From the NCBI RefSeq assembly GCF_016031655.1, contig NZ_JACCHQ010000001.1, positions 434,001-498,000 of the forward strand: a stretch of DNA of 64,000 bases, read 5' to 3'. The position numbers were made by a program, and so were the translations under genes. The DNA comes from Bradyrhizobium glycinis. Lineage in GTDB: Bacteria; Pseudomonadota; Alphaproteobacteria; Rhizobiales; Xanthobacteraceae. This document shows, piece after piece, positions 16,866 to 24,806 of this stretch (position 1 is its first letter; each line of letters opens with the position of its first letter). The notes below the pieces were generated by a model, which had not been told where the DNA came from, made no database searches, and was given only the letters and a program-made list of their open reading frames with translations.

Positions 16866-17816
16866 ATGGACGTGCATCCGCTCAAGCTCAAGGTCAGGTC
16901 GTGTGTCGCGGAGACGCCGTTCATACGGAGCCTTGTGTTTGGTGTGGAGGACGGCGTCGTGCCGCAATGGCAGGCAGGCGCGCATCTCCGCGTGGCGCTC
17001 CCGAATGGCGGAGACCGGCCGTACTCGCTGATGGCGTTGCCGGGTCTTCCCGAAGATGCGCTGGCGCTTGGTGTCCTGCGGGAGGAGGCTTCGAGCGGCG
17101 GCTCGCAGTTCATGCACGCGCTCAAGGTCGGCGACGTCGTGAAGGCGAGCGCGCCGGTCAACAATTTTCGACTGCACGAGGGAGCAGCGCCGGCGCTGCT
17201 GTTTGCCGGTGGCATCGGCATCACGCCTGTTCTGTCGATGGCGGCGGAGCTCGCGGCGCGAGGAAGCTCATATCGCCTGCACTATGCCGGGCGCACGCAA
17301 GGATTGCTGGCGTTCCTGCCGCAATTGCAGGAGATCTGCGCCGGAAGGCTGTCCATCCACTACGACAGCGATGAATCCCGCCTCGACATTGTCGCGGCGC
17401 TCGGCGATGCCGCAGCAAACGCCCACGTCTATGTCTGCGGCCCCTCGGGCATGATCGACGCGGTGAAGGCCGCTGCGGCCGCCGCCGGCGCGTCAGCCGA
17501 TCGCGTTCATTACGAGCTCTTCAAGTCCGAGAAGCCGTTGTCGCCTGACCGCCCGTTCGAGGTCGAGATCAAGTCGACCGGGCAGGTCGTCGGCGTTGCG
17601 GCGGGGCAGACCATCATCGAGGCGCTGGAGGCGGCTGGTTTCGACGTGCTCTACGACTGCCGGCGCGGCGATTGCGGCATCTGCCAGTGCGGCGTGATCG
17701 CGGGAGTCCCCGATCATCGCGACGTCATCCTCAGCGACGAGGAGAGGGCGTCCAACAAGGTCATGCAGATCTGCGTGTCACGCGCGAAGTCGGAACGTCT
17801 GGTGCTGGATCTCTAG
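16866..17816 (+). CDS. Phthalate-dioxygenase-reductase-type oxidoreductase (FMN, NADH, [2Fe-2S])
   Basis: 316 residues, the length of PDR/VanB-type reductases. Order: FMN-binding barrel with RPYSLMALPG near residue 50, NAD-binding domain with FAGGIGITPVLSM and YVCGPSGMIDAV, and a C-terminal plant-type ferredoxin domain with Cys265, Cys270, Cys273 and Cys303 (DCRRGDCGICQCG...ICV). It moves electrons from NADH to the Rieske oxygenase encoded 17 bases downstream. It is the first gene of an operon running to 22030. Confidence 0.93.
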   Translation: MDVHPLKLKVRSCVAETPFIRSLVFGVEDGVVPQWQAGAHLRVALPNGGDRPYSLMALPGLPEDALALGVLREEASSGGSQFMHALKVGDVVKASAPVNNFRLHEGAAPALLFAGGIGITPVLSMAAELAARGSSYRLHYAGRTQGLLAFLPQLQEICAGRLSIHYDSDESRLDIVAALGDAAANAHVYVCGPSGMIDAVKAAAAAAGASADRVHYELFKSEKPLSPDRPFEVEIKSTGQVVGVAAGQTIIEALEAAGFDVLYDCRRGDCGICQCGVIAGVPDHRDVILSDEERASNKVMQICVSRAKSERLVLDL

Positions 17817-17833
17817 GGGAGACGAGGGACGCC

Positions 17834-19174
17834 ATGAAAAGATACGGCGGGAATGCCCGCGCGATTGCGGCGCTGGTGCGCGAGGCCGAGGTGCATCGCG
17901 ACGTCTATGTCGACCCCGAGATCTTCGAGCTCGAGATGGCGCACCTGTTTCCCAACAGCTGGGTCTATGTCGGCCATGCGAGTCAACTTGCAAAGCCCGG
18001 CGATTTCATCACGGCCAATATCGGCCGGCAGCCGGTCATGGCCAGCCGCCATACCGACGGCTCCATCCATGTGTTCTACAATCGCTGCCCGCACAAGGGC
18101 GTGAAGATCGCGTCCGAGCCCTGCGGCAACACCGGTAAGTTCTTCCGCTGCCCTTATCACGCCTGGTCTTTCAAGACCGACGGTTCCCTGCTCGCGATCC
18201 CGTTGAAGAAGGGCTACGAGGGCACTGGCTTCGGCGACACCCAGGCGAATGAGGGGCTGTCGAAGGTCAGGAACGTCGTCATCTACCGCGATTTCATCTT
18301 CGCTCGCCTGAGCGCTAACGGCGTCTCCTTCGAGGATTATTTCGGCGAAAGTCTTTCGACCATCGACAACATGGTCGATCGCTCGCCCGAAGGGAAGCTC
18401 GCAGTCCAGGCGACGCCGATCCGCTACATGCACACCTGCAATTGGAAGATGCTGGTCGAGAACCAGACCGACACCTGCCATCCGATGGTGGCGCACGAAA
18501 GCTCGGCCGGCACCGCCGTCAAGGTCTGGAAGCGCGAGCAGGGCGATTCCACGGAAACACCGATGGCGGTGCAGCTCTACGGTCCCTTCATGAGCCCCTA
18601 CGAGTTCTACGAGCAGAGCGGCATCCGGATCTGGCCGAACGGTCACGGCCACACCGGCGTCGCCAACTCCATCCATTCGAACTATTCGGATATCCCGGGC
18701 TATCTCGACCAGATGGTCGCGGCCTATGGCGAGCAGCGCGCGCATGAGATCCTTGGCGAAATCAGGCATAACACCGTCTACTTCCCGAACATCATGGTGA
18801 AGGGCGCTGTCCAGATCCTGCGCAATTTCATCCCGATCGCGGTCGACAAGACGCTGGTCGAGAGCTGGGTCTATCGCCTGGTCGGCGCGCCCGACAAGCT
18901 CTACGAGCGCGCATTGATGTACAACCGCTTCATCAACGCGCCGACCTCGATCGTCGGCCACGACGATCTCGAGATGTATGAGCGGGCGCAGGAGGGACTG
19001 AAGTCCAACGGCAATCAATGGGTCAATCTGCGGCGGCTCTACGACGGCCATGAAGAGCAGGACGTCACGGCGGTGATCAACGGCACGTCCGAGCGGCAGA
19101 TGCGAAACCAGTTTCACGCCTGGGCGAAATTCATCACCATGGGCATGGACAAGCGCATCGAGGCCGCGGAATGA
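17834..19174 (+). CDS. Rieske non-heme iron ring-hydroxylating dioxygenase, alpha subunit
   Basis: 446 residues from ATG 17834; the frame upstream is an extension inside the reductase gene. Rieske ligands are Cys85, His87, Cys106 and His109 (CPH...CPYH). The mononuclear iron site has Asp213, His216 and His221 in NQTDTCHPMVAHE. Known relatives dihydroxylate aromatic acids, anthranilate, phthalate-like compounds or indole-3-acetate. It overlaps the beta-subunit gene by four bases and is supplied by the reductase at 16866. The neighbouring IorAB, MarR and isatin-hydrolase-like genes make an indole-derived substrate plausible, but sequence alone does not show it. Confidence 0.93.
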   Translation: MKRYGGNARAIAALVREAEVHRDVYVDPEIFELEMAHLFPNSWVYVGHASQLAKPGDFITANIGRQPVMASRHTDGSIHVFYNRCPHKGVKIASEPCGNTGKFFRCPYHAWSFKTDGSLLAIPLKKGYEGTGFGDTQANEGLSKVRNVVIYRDFIFARLSANGVSFEDYFGESLSTIDNMVDRSPEGKLAVQATPIRYMHTCNWKMLVENQTDTCHPMVAHESSAGTAVKVWKREQGDSTETPMAVQLYGPFMSPYEFYEQSGIRIWPNGHGHTGVANSIHSNYSDIPGYLDQMVAAYGEQRAHEILGEIRHNTVYFPNIMVKGAVQILRNFIPIAVDKTLVESWVYRLVGAPDKLYERALMYNRFINAPTSIVGHDDLEMYERAQEGLKSNGNQWVNLRRLYDGHEEQDVTAVINGTSERQMRNQFHAWAKFITMGMDKRIEAAE

Positions 19175-19647
19175 TCGGCGAGAAGACCATCACGGACTTC
19201 ATCTATCGCGAGGCCGAGCTGCTCGACACGATGGAGTGGCAGACCTGGCTCGATCTGTTTCACCCCGAAGGGCGTTACTGGATGCCGCTCGAATGGCAGC
19301 AGCAGGACCCGGTGCTGCAGCCGTCACTGATGTACGAGGACCTGCTGCTGCTGAAGGTGCGGGTCGAGCGGCTCGCCGGCGAGCGCACCTTCAGCCAGAA
19401 GCCGAAGAGCCGTTGCCATCATCTGCTCCAGGCCCCGCGGATCGTCACGTGCGATCCTGCTGCCGGCGTGTTCAAGGCACGGACCGCCTACATCTACACC
19501 GAGACGCGTGGCGATATGCTGGAGCGATATTCGGGATGGGCCTCGCACGAGCTCGTGCAGGTCGGCGATGCCCTGAAAATCAAGCTCAAGCGCGTCGATC
19601 TCGTCAATTTCGATGCGCCGTTCGGCAACATCCAGCTTTTCATGTGA
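19171..19647 (+). CDS. Ring-hydroxylating dioxygenase, beta subunit
   Basis: 158 residues of the SnoaL/NTF2-like fold used by dioxygenase small subunits. It begins with ITDFIYREAELLDTMEWQTW, then LDLFHPEGRYWMPLEW, a standard beta-subunit start, and contains RVERLAGERTFSQ and SRCHHLLQAPRI. It starts in an ATGA overlap with the alpha gene, so equal production is expected. It stabilises the alpha3beta3 oxygenase. Confidence 0.92.
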   Translation: MIGEKTITDFIYREAELLDTMEWQTWLDLFHPEGRYWMPLEWQQQDPVLQPSLMYEDLLLLKVRVERLAGERTFSQKPKSRCHHLLQAPRIVTCDPAAGVFKARTAYIYTETRGDMLERYSGWASHELVQVGDALKIKLKRVDLVNFDAPFGNIQLFM

Positions 19648-19654
19648 GACTGCC

Positions 19655-21271
19655 TTGATCGCTGCGCCCACTGTCCATGCTCGTTTTCAAGAAACCGCGC
19701 TCCGCCGTGGCGAAGCGGCCTTCCTCAATGTGCTGCCGGAGACGGCAGGCATCTACGGCACTGCGGCGGGCGAGATTTCCTACCGGGCGATGCTCGAGCG
19801 GGTCGAGCGCTGGCGCGGGGCGTTTGCGCGCCGCGGTTACGGCGAAGGCCACCGGGTCGGGCTGCTGCTCCAGAACAGGCCCGTCTTCATCGAGCTGTGG
19901 TTCGCGCTCAATGCGCTCGGCGTCTCGGTGGTGCCGATCAATCCGGACCTCCGTCTCAGCGAGCTCGAATACATCATCTCGCATTCCGAGATGAATGCTG
20001 CGTTCGTCCTCGCTGACCGGCGCGGGGAGGTGGAGCTGGCCGCGCGTCAGGCCGGCCGCCCGATCCCTGTCGTGGACGATCAGGACGAGGTTCCCGCACC
20101 CTTCGGCGGTGCGCGGCCCTCGAGCTCGGCAAGCGAGGGGAGCGAATGCGCGCTGCTCTATACGTCGGGGACGACGGGCCAGCCCAAGGGCTGCGTCCTC
20201 ACCAACACCTATTTCCTGCATTGCGGGAACTGGTATCGCGACGTCGGCGGGCTGATCGACCTCAAGCCAGACGGCGAGCGCATGATCACGCCGCTGCCGC
20301 TGTTCCACATGAACGCGATGGCGGTGTCTCTGATGGCGATGCTGTCGGTCGGCGGCAGCCTGACCATGCTCGATCGCTTCCACCCGCGCAGCTGGTGGGC
20401 CTCGGTGCGCGACAGCCGTGCCACCTGCCTGCATTATCTCGGAGTGATGCCCTCGATGCTGATGAGCGCGCCGCCATCGGAGCTGGACCGCGCGCACAGC
20501 GTGCGCTTCGGCTTCGGCGCCGGCGTCGACAAGCTGCTGCATGCCACGTTCGAGCAGCGCTTCGGCTTTCCGCTGCTGGAAGCCTGGGCGATGACCGAGA
20601 CCGGCAGCGGCGGCGTCATCGCCGCCAATGTCGAGCCGCGCAAGGTCGGCACCAGCTGTTTTGGTCGCCCGGCCCCCGAGATCGAGATTCGGATCGTGGA
20701 CGACGGCGGCAATGATGCGCCGGTGGATGTGCCCGGCGAGCTGTTGGTGCGGCGCGCCGGCGCCGATCCGCGCTACGGATTCTTCCGCGAATATCTCAAG
20801 AACGAGGCTGCCACCACCGAGGCGTGGGCCGGCGGCTGGCTGCACACCGGCGATATCGTGTCGCGCGATGCGGACGGCGACCTGCACTTCGTCGATCGCA
20901 AGAAGAACGTGATCCGTCGCTCCGGCGAGAACATTGCCGCGGTCGAGGTCGAATCCGTGCTCAACCGCCATCCCGCGATCCGGCAGGCCGCGGTCGCGGC
21001 GACGCCGGATCCGGTGCGCGGCGACGAGGTTGCCGCGGTCATCATCACCGAGAAGGCCGGCGCGGACCGTGCGCTCGCCGAAGAGATCGTGCGCTGGAGT
21101 CTTGGGCAGATGGCCTATTACAAGGCGCCGGGGTGGATCTGCTTCGCCGACAGCCTGCCGCTGACCGCGACCGAGAAGATCCAGCGCGGCGGGCTGAAGG
21201 ATTTTGTCGGCAAGCTGATGCGCGAGGGCGCGTTCTTCGATCTGCGTGACCTCAAGAAGCGGCAAGTCTGA
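19655..21271 (+). CDS. AMP-dependent acyl-CoA ligase of the Rieske operon
   Basis: 538 residues counted from TTG at 19655; the frame is open upstream into the beta-subunit gene, but TTG 7 bases after that stop is the most natural start. Adenylation motifs: YTSGTTGQPKGCVLTN, MTETGSGG, GWLHTGDIVSRD, RRSGENIAAVEVES and the C-terminal lysine in TATEKIQRGG. It resembles crotonobetaine/carnitine-CoA ligase-like and aromatic acid-CoA ligases. It would convert a carboxylic acid made or met in this operon to its CoA ester. Confidence 0.88.
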   Translation: MIAAPTVHARFQETALRRGEAAFLNVLPETAGIYGTAAGEISYRAMLERVERWRGAFARRGYGEGHRVGLLLQNRPVFIELWFALNALGVSVVPINPDLRLSELEYIISHSEMNAAFVLADRRGEVELAARQAGRPIPVVDDQDEVPAPFGGARPSSSASEGSECALLYTSGTTGQPKGCVLTNTYFLHCGNWYRDVGGLIDLKPDGERMITPLPLFHMNAMAVSLMAMLSVGGSLTMLDRFHPRSWWASVRDSRATCLHYLGVMPSMLMSAPPSELDRAHSVRFGFGAGVDKLLHATFEQRFGFPLLEAWAMTETGSGGVIAANVEPRKVGTSCFGRPAPEIEIRIVDDGGNDAPVDVPGELLVRRAGADPRYGFFREYLKNEAATTEAWAGGWLHTGDIVSRDADGDLHFVDRKKNVIRRSGENIAAVEVESVLNRHPAIRQAAVAATPDPVRGDEVAAVIITEKAGADRALAEEIVRWSLGQMAYYKAPGWICFADSLPLTATEKIQRGGLKDFVGKLMREGAFFDLRDLKKRQV

Positions 21272-21301
21272 TGCGGCAAGTCTGATCAAGAAGGTCTGAT
21301 C

Positions 21302-22030
21302 ATGAGCGAGATCCGCACCACCCTCATCACCGGCGGCAATTCAGGGATCGGCGAGGCCCTGGCGAAGAAGCTCGTCGAGCGCGGGCAGCGCGTAGTCTCG
21401 GTCGGACTGGAGAAGCCCGACTGGACGCATGATCTGCTCGCGGCCTATTGCGCCGACCTCACCAATATCGAGGAGACTCGTGCGATCGCGCAGGAGATCT
21501 GCCGGGATCACGCCGTCGACAGCCTGGTCCACAATGCCGGGATCATCCTGCCGAACCTGCTGACCGACGCCAAGCCGGAAGACATATTGATGCTGGCGCA
21601 GTTGCATCTGGGCGCGCCGATGCTCCTGACCCAGGCGGCGCTGGAAGGGATGCGTGCGCGCCGCTTCGGGCGCATCGTGTTCGTGTCTTCGCGCGCCGCG
21701 ATGGGCGCGGCGATGCGCTCGGCCTATTCGGCCACCAAGGCCGGCGTGCACGGCATGGCAAGGACCTGGGCGCTCGAGCTTGCCGCGAGCGGCATCACCG
21801 TGAATGTCGTCGCGCCGGGGCCGATCCTGACCGACAATTTCTGGGGCATCATCCCGAAGGGCTCCGAGCAGCAGGAGCGGATGGCGCGCAACGTTCCGAT
21901 CGGGCGGCTCGGCTCGCGCGAGGATGTCGCGCACGCCATCTCGTTCTTCCTCGACGAGCACTCCGATTTCGTCACAGGCCAGGTGCTTTATGTCTGCGGC
22001 GGTACCAGCCTCGTCGGCCTTGGGCCGTAG
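21302..22030 (+). CDS. Short-chain dehydrogenase/reductase
   Basis: 242 residues, classical SDR. NAD(P)-binding TGGNSGIGEA near the N-terminus, HNAGI in strand 4, catalytic Ser in VSSRAAMG and YSATK with the Tyr and Lys four apart. C-terminal IPKGSEQQERMARNVPIGRLG and SDFVTGQVLYVCGG are typical. It closes the operon begun at 16866 and would oxidise a hydroxyl or diol, for instance a dioxygenase product; substrate not determined. Confidence 0.92.
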   Translation: MSEIRTTLITGGNSGIGEALAKKLVERGQRVVSVGLEKPDWTHDLLAAYCADLTNIEETRAIAQEICRDHAVDSLVHNAGIILPNLLTDAKPEDILMLAQLHLGAPMLLTQAALEGMRARRFGRIVFVSSRAAMGAAMRSAYSATKAGVHGMARTWALELAASGITVNVVAPGPILTDNFWGIIPKGSEQQERMARNVPIGRLGSREDVAHAISFFLDEHSDFVTGQVLYVCGGTSLVGLGP

Positions 22031-22093
22031 AGCATGATCCGGAGGGCTGCGTTAGCGCAAAGTACGAAGCAGTTTTCCGAAGAGATCATGCTC
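22030..22093. repeat. Intergenic palindromic repeat, GAGCATGATC type, copy 2
   Basis: GAGCATGATC (22030-22039) and GATCATGCTC (22084-22093) are perfect inverted repeats around a 44-base centre, and the right half (GTTTTCCGAAGAGATCATGC) nearly matches that of the copy at 802-850. The left arm begins on the last base of the SDR stop codon. It lies between the convergent SDR and MarR genes, where it may serve as a terminator or mRNA stabiliser. Confidence 0.8.
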
Positions 22094-22107
22094 CAAACAA
22101 GAGCTCA

Positions 22108-22590
22108 TCAGATCTGGTTCTGGCGGATATTCTCGACCATCTTGGCCAGCACGCGCGCGCAGACCTCGATGTCCTCGGGCTCGATGCCCTCGACCAGCTT
22201 GTCGTAATTGTTCGCCATGATCGGCCAGATCTTGCGCAGCAGCGCCTCGCCATCCGGCGTCAGGCCGACGACGCGGCGGCGCTGGTCCTCCTCGGCGATC
22301 TCGCGCTTGACGAGGCCCGACGACACCATGGACTCGACCATGCGGCTCGCGGTCGACTGCTCGGTTACCGCGAGAACCGCGATCTCGTTGACGGTGAGAG
22401 TCTTGTAGATGAACAGCACCGACAGCGTCCGGAACACGACATTGTTGATGCCGTGTTCGCTCAAATCGCGGTTCTGGTCGAGGTTCCAGCGATTGGCGAG
22501 CCGGTTGAACAGATACGGAATATAGGTTTGCAGCTGGTCCCTCGTCCTCGGCGGACCCGACTTCCATCTGCTCTTGGATTCTCTGGCCAT
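22108..22590 (-). CDS. MarR-family regulator 1
   Basis: 160 residues. The winged helix-turn-helix is visible as LTVNEIAVLAVTEQSTASRMVESMVSSGLVKR, followed by the wing EEDQRRRVVGLTPDG. The N-terminus is long and basic. It overlaps the upstream MarR gene by one base (TAATG), so both are cotranscribed. Members usually repress neighbouring catabolic operons until an aromatic ligand binds. Likely targets are the Rieske operon, iorAB and the nitrilase operon. Confidence 0.9.
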   Translation of the reverse strand: MARESKSRWKSGPPRTRDQLQTYIPYLFNRLANRWNLDQNRDLSEHGINNVVFRTLSVLFIYKTLTVNEIAVLAVTEQSTASRMVESMVSSGLVKREIAEEDQRRRVVGLTPDGEALLRKIWPIMANNYDKLVEGIEPEDIEVCARVLAKMVENIRQNQI

Positions 22591-23084
22591 TATCTCTTGC
22601 GACTTTGCTTCTTGCTCTCGGTATCAAGTTTTGAGGAAAGCGATTTCAGCACGGACAGCGCGGTGTCCAGCTCCCGGGCCGAGACGTTCTCGAGCCGTTT
22701 GGCGAGATGCTTCTTGTGGATCTCGGCCGCCTTCCGGAACAGCGCTTCGCCTTTCGGCGTCAGGCGCACGATGAAGGACCGCCGGTCCTCGCTCGACATC
22801 TCCCTGCTGATGAGGTCGTCGGCGAGAAGACGTTGCACGAGCCCCGAGACATTGCCGCCGGTCACCTTCAGATTTTGCGACAATTGCCCGAGCGCGAGGC
22901 CGTCCCGGTAACGATCGAGCTGGGCCAGCACGTCGAATTTTGCCAGCGACAGGCCGAACTCCGAATTGAGCATCGAATTGAGCGACGCGAACAGCTCACC
23001 ATGCAGCGACAGCAATTGGAGCCAGAGCCGGGTTTCGATTTGCCCAGGGACGGGAACAATGTTCTCTTTGAGTGCTGCCGGCAT
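22590..23084 (-). CDS. MarR-family regulator 2
   Basis: 164 residues with LRHT-like start and a MarR winged helix: LSLAKFDVLAQLDRYRDGLALGQLS, NLKVTGGNVSGLVQRLLADDL and the wing SSEDRRSFIVRLTPKG. It is more like the regulator at 44425 (which has FTMPRFDVLAQLDREPSG) than like its partner downstream. The C-terminus is rich in Lys and Ser. The 157-base gap to iorB carries no clear promoter motif that I can name. Confidence 0.9.
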   Translation of the reverse strand: MPAALKENIVPVPGQIETRLWLQLLSLHGELFASLNSMLNSEFGLSLAKFDVLAQLDRYRDGLALGQLSQNLKVTGGNVSGLVQRLLADDLISREMSSEDRRSFIVRLTPKGEALFRKAAEIHKKHLAKRLENVSARELDTALSVLKSLSSKLDTESKKQSRKR

Positions 23085-23240
23085 CGCATGACCATCGAGT
23101 ACAGAATGTCTCGTCGAGTGAGGGGAATTACCGCGGGTCTTTCGCTCCGATTAACAACCTGAGAATCGTAGTCAAGCGATCTGATCCTGACCTCATGCGG
23201 GGCGAACGGCAATCTAATCCCGCGTCCGGCGCCCGTGGAA

Positions 23241-24806
23241 TCATGCGAAAGTCTTGATGGTCTGGATCACCCCGTCGAGCGCCGTTCCGGCGCTGTCCTT
23301 CAGCGCGGCCTCCCGCAGGCGGCGCGCCCAGTCGGCGGCATCCTCGCGGCGCTCCACCAGCTTGATCGCCGCGAGCGTCCTGTCGAATTTCGACAGCCCC
23401 CGGCTGTGGGTATCTGAATAGCCTTTGACGAGGCGTCGGCATTGCAGGATCTCGATGCCGAGCTGGTAATTGGTGCCGACCGCCTCGGTTGCGGCATTGA
23501 GCCATGAATCGCGGTGCGCCGTCTCGACAGCGTGACGCAGCGAGCGGCGGCGCAGGCCGCGCAACCCACCGATGACATAGAGGGCCAGGAACCAGGGCAG
23601 CGAGTAGGTTCGCACCCGGCGTCCCCGATTGATGCGGCGATCGAGCCAGCCGAGCAGGCGCCGCCGCGTGCCGAGCCAGCGGCCGAAGCCTGCCGGCAGC
23701 ATGCCCATCACTTCCTCCATGCGGGGATGCATGAACTCGGTGGTCTGGAGCACCTGTCCGTTCGACATCTCGAGCTCGCGCTCGATGCGCGCGCGGCGGC
23801 CGGCGCGCGTCTTGAGGTCGGCGACGCGGATGACGTCGTCATAGGTCATGGCGTTGGCGAGGTACTTTGCCGCGGCTTCCGTGAAGGCATAGGCATGTGC
23901 GCCACCGCCGGCGTTTCGGTCGGCTGCGTGCAACGTCTTGAGGATGTCGAGATATTCGCCGCCATAGGCGATGTCCTGGAAGTCGATGACCTTTCGCAAA
24001 CCGGCACGAGCCATGCCGAGTGCAGGCTCGGGCAGCTCCTGATTCAATCTTGCGACAAGCTCGCCGAGCTGCGGATCGGGCGTGGCGGAAGGGGGGATAT
24101 TGTCGGCCGGTTTGGCTTGCGCGGGCGCTGCAACTTCGGTCGGGCCGGCCTTGACCCGCTCGAAGGCGGCCTCGAAAGTCTCGACGCTGGCCTTCGCGCC
24201 TTTGCCGCCGGCGCGGATGACGTCGAGATAGCTGTCGCGGCTGAACGGCAGCACGCCTGCGCCTGCGAGCGCGCCGAACATCGCGGCCGAGATGACGCTG
24301 CCATGCGCGATCGCCAGCGCGTTCAGATCGAAGATGATCTCGGTCTTCGCCGCAATTCCGATGGCGCCGGTCACGGCGCCGCCGTCGGCAATGCCGTTGC
24401 CCGGTGCGATCTTCTCGCCGATCGCAAACGACCGGTGGCTGGACGCGATCAGCGTGGTGCGATCCGGCGTCACGAGGCCGCGCAGGATCGATCGCCCGGC
24501 TTCCATGAATTCCGCCGCCATCACCACGTCGACGTCGCCCGGGGTGGGCATCAGCGACAGGATCGGCTTGCGGCCGTCGAGCGGCGGCATCGCCTCGATA
24601 TAGTAGATGGTGGCGCCGGTGCGCTGGGCGACGCCGGGCACCGAGGTGGACTGCGCGACCCAGCCATGATTCTCGGCGAGCTGAACGATCCAGTCGGTCA
24701 GGACGCCGCCGCCCTGGCCGCCCATCGCGACAATCGCGATCGAGATCGGCCGCTCGGTCGCTTCGCCTGCGGCGGGGAGAGCCAGCCGGACCGTCTCGTC
24801 TCTCAT
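23241..24806 (-). CDS. iorB: Indolepyruvate ferredoxin oxidoreductase, beta subunit with C-terminal extension
   Basis: 521 residues from ATG 24806. The N-terminal 200 residues are the gamma-type domain of 2-oxoacid:ferredoxin oxidoreductases (IAIVAMGGQGGGVLTDWIVQ, then TSVPGVAQRTGATIYYIE). Archaeal IorB proteins end there; this one continues for about 300 residues with a DUF6537-like helical domain, as in other proteobacterial members. It starts inside the end of iorA (ATGA overlap), so the two subunits are coupled. The complex oxidatively decarboxylates arylpyruvates such as indole-3-pyruvate to arylacetyl-CoA with ferredoxin as acceptor. Confidence 0.88.
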   Translation of the reverse strand: MRDETVRLALPAAGEATERPISIAIVAMGGQGGGVLTDWIVQLAENHGWVAQSTSVPGVAQRTGATIYYIEAMPPLDGRKPILSLMPTPGDVDVVMAAEFMEAGRSILRGLVTPDRTTLIASSHRSFAIGEKIAPGNGIADGGAVTGAIGIAAKTEIIFDLNALAIAHGSVISAAMFGALAGAGVLPFSRDSYLDVIRAGGKGAKASVETFEAAFERVKAGPTEVAAPAQAKPADNIPPSATPDPQLGELVARLNQELPEPALGMARAGLRKVIDFQDIAYGGEYLDILKTLHAADRNAGGGAHAYAFTEAAAKYLANAMTYDDVIRVADLKTRAGRRARIERELEMSNGQVLQTTEFMHPRMEEVMGMLPAGFGRWLGTRRRLLGWLDRRINRGRRVRTYSLPWFLALYVIGGLRGLRRRSLRHAVETAHRDSWLNAATEAVGTNYQLGIEILQCRRLVKGYSDTHSRGLSKFDRTLAAIKLVERREDAADWARRLREAALKDSAGTALDGVIQTIKTFA

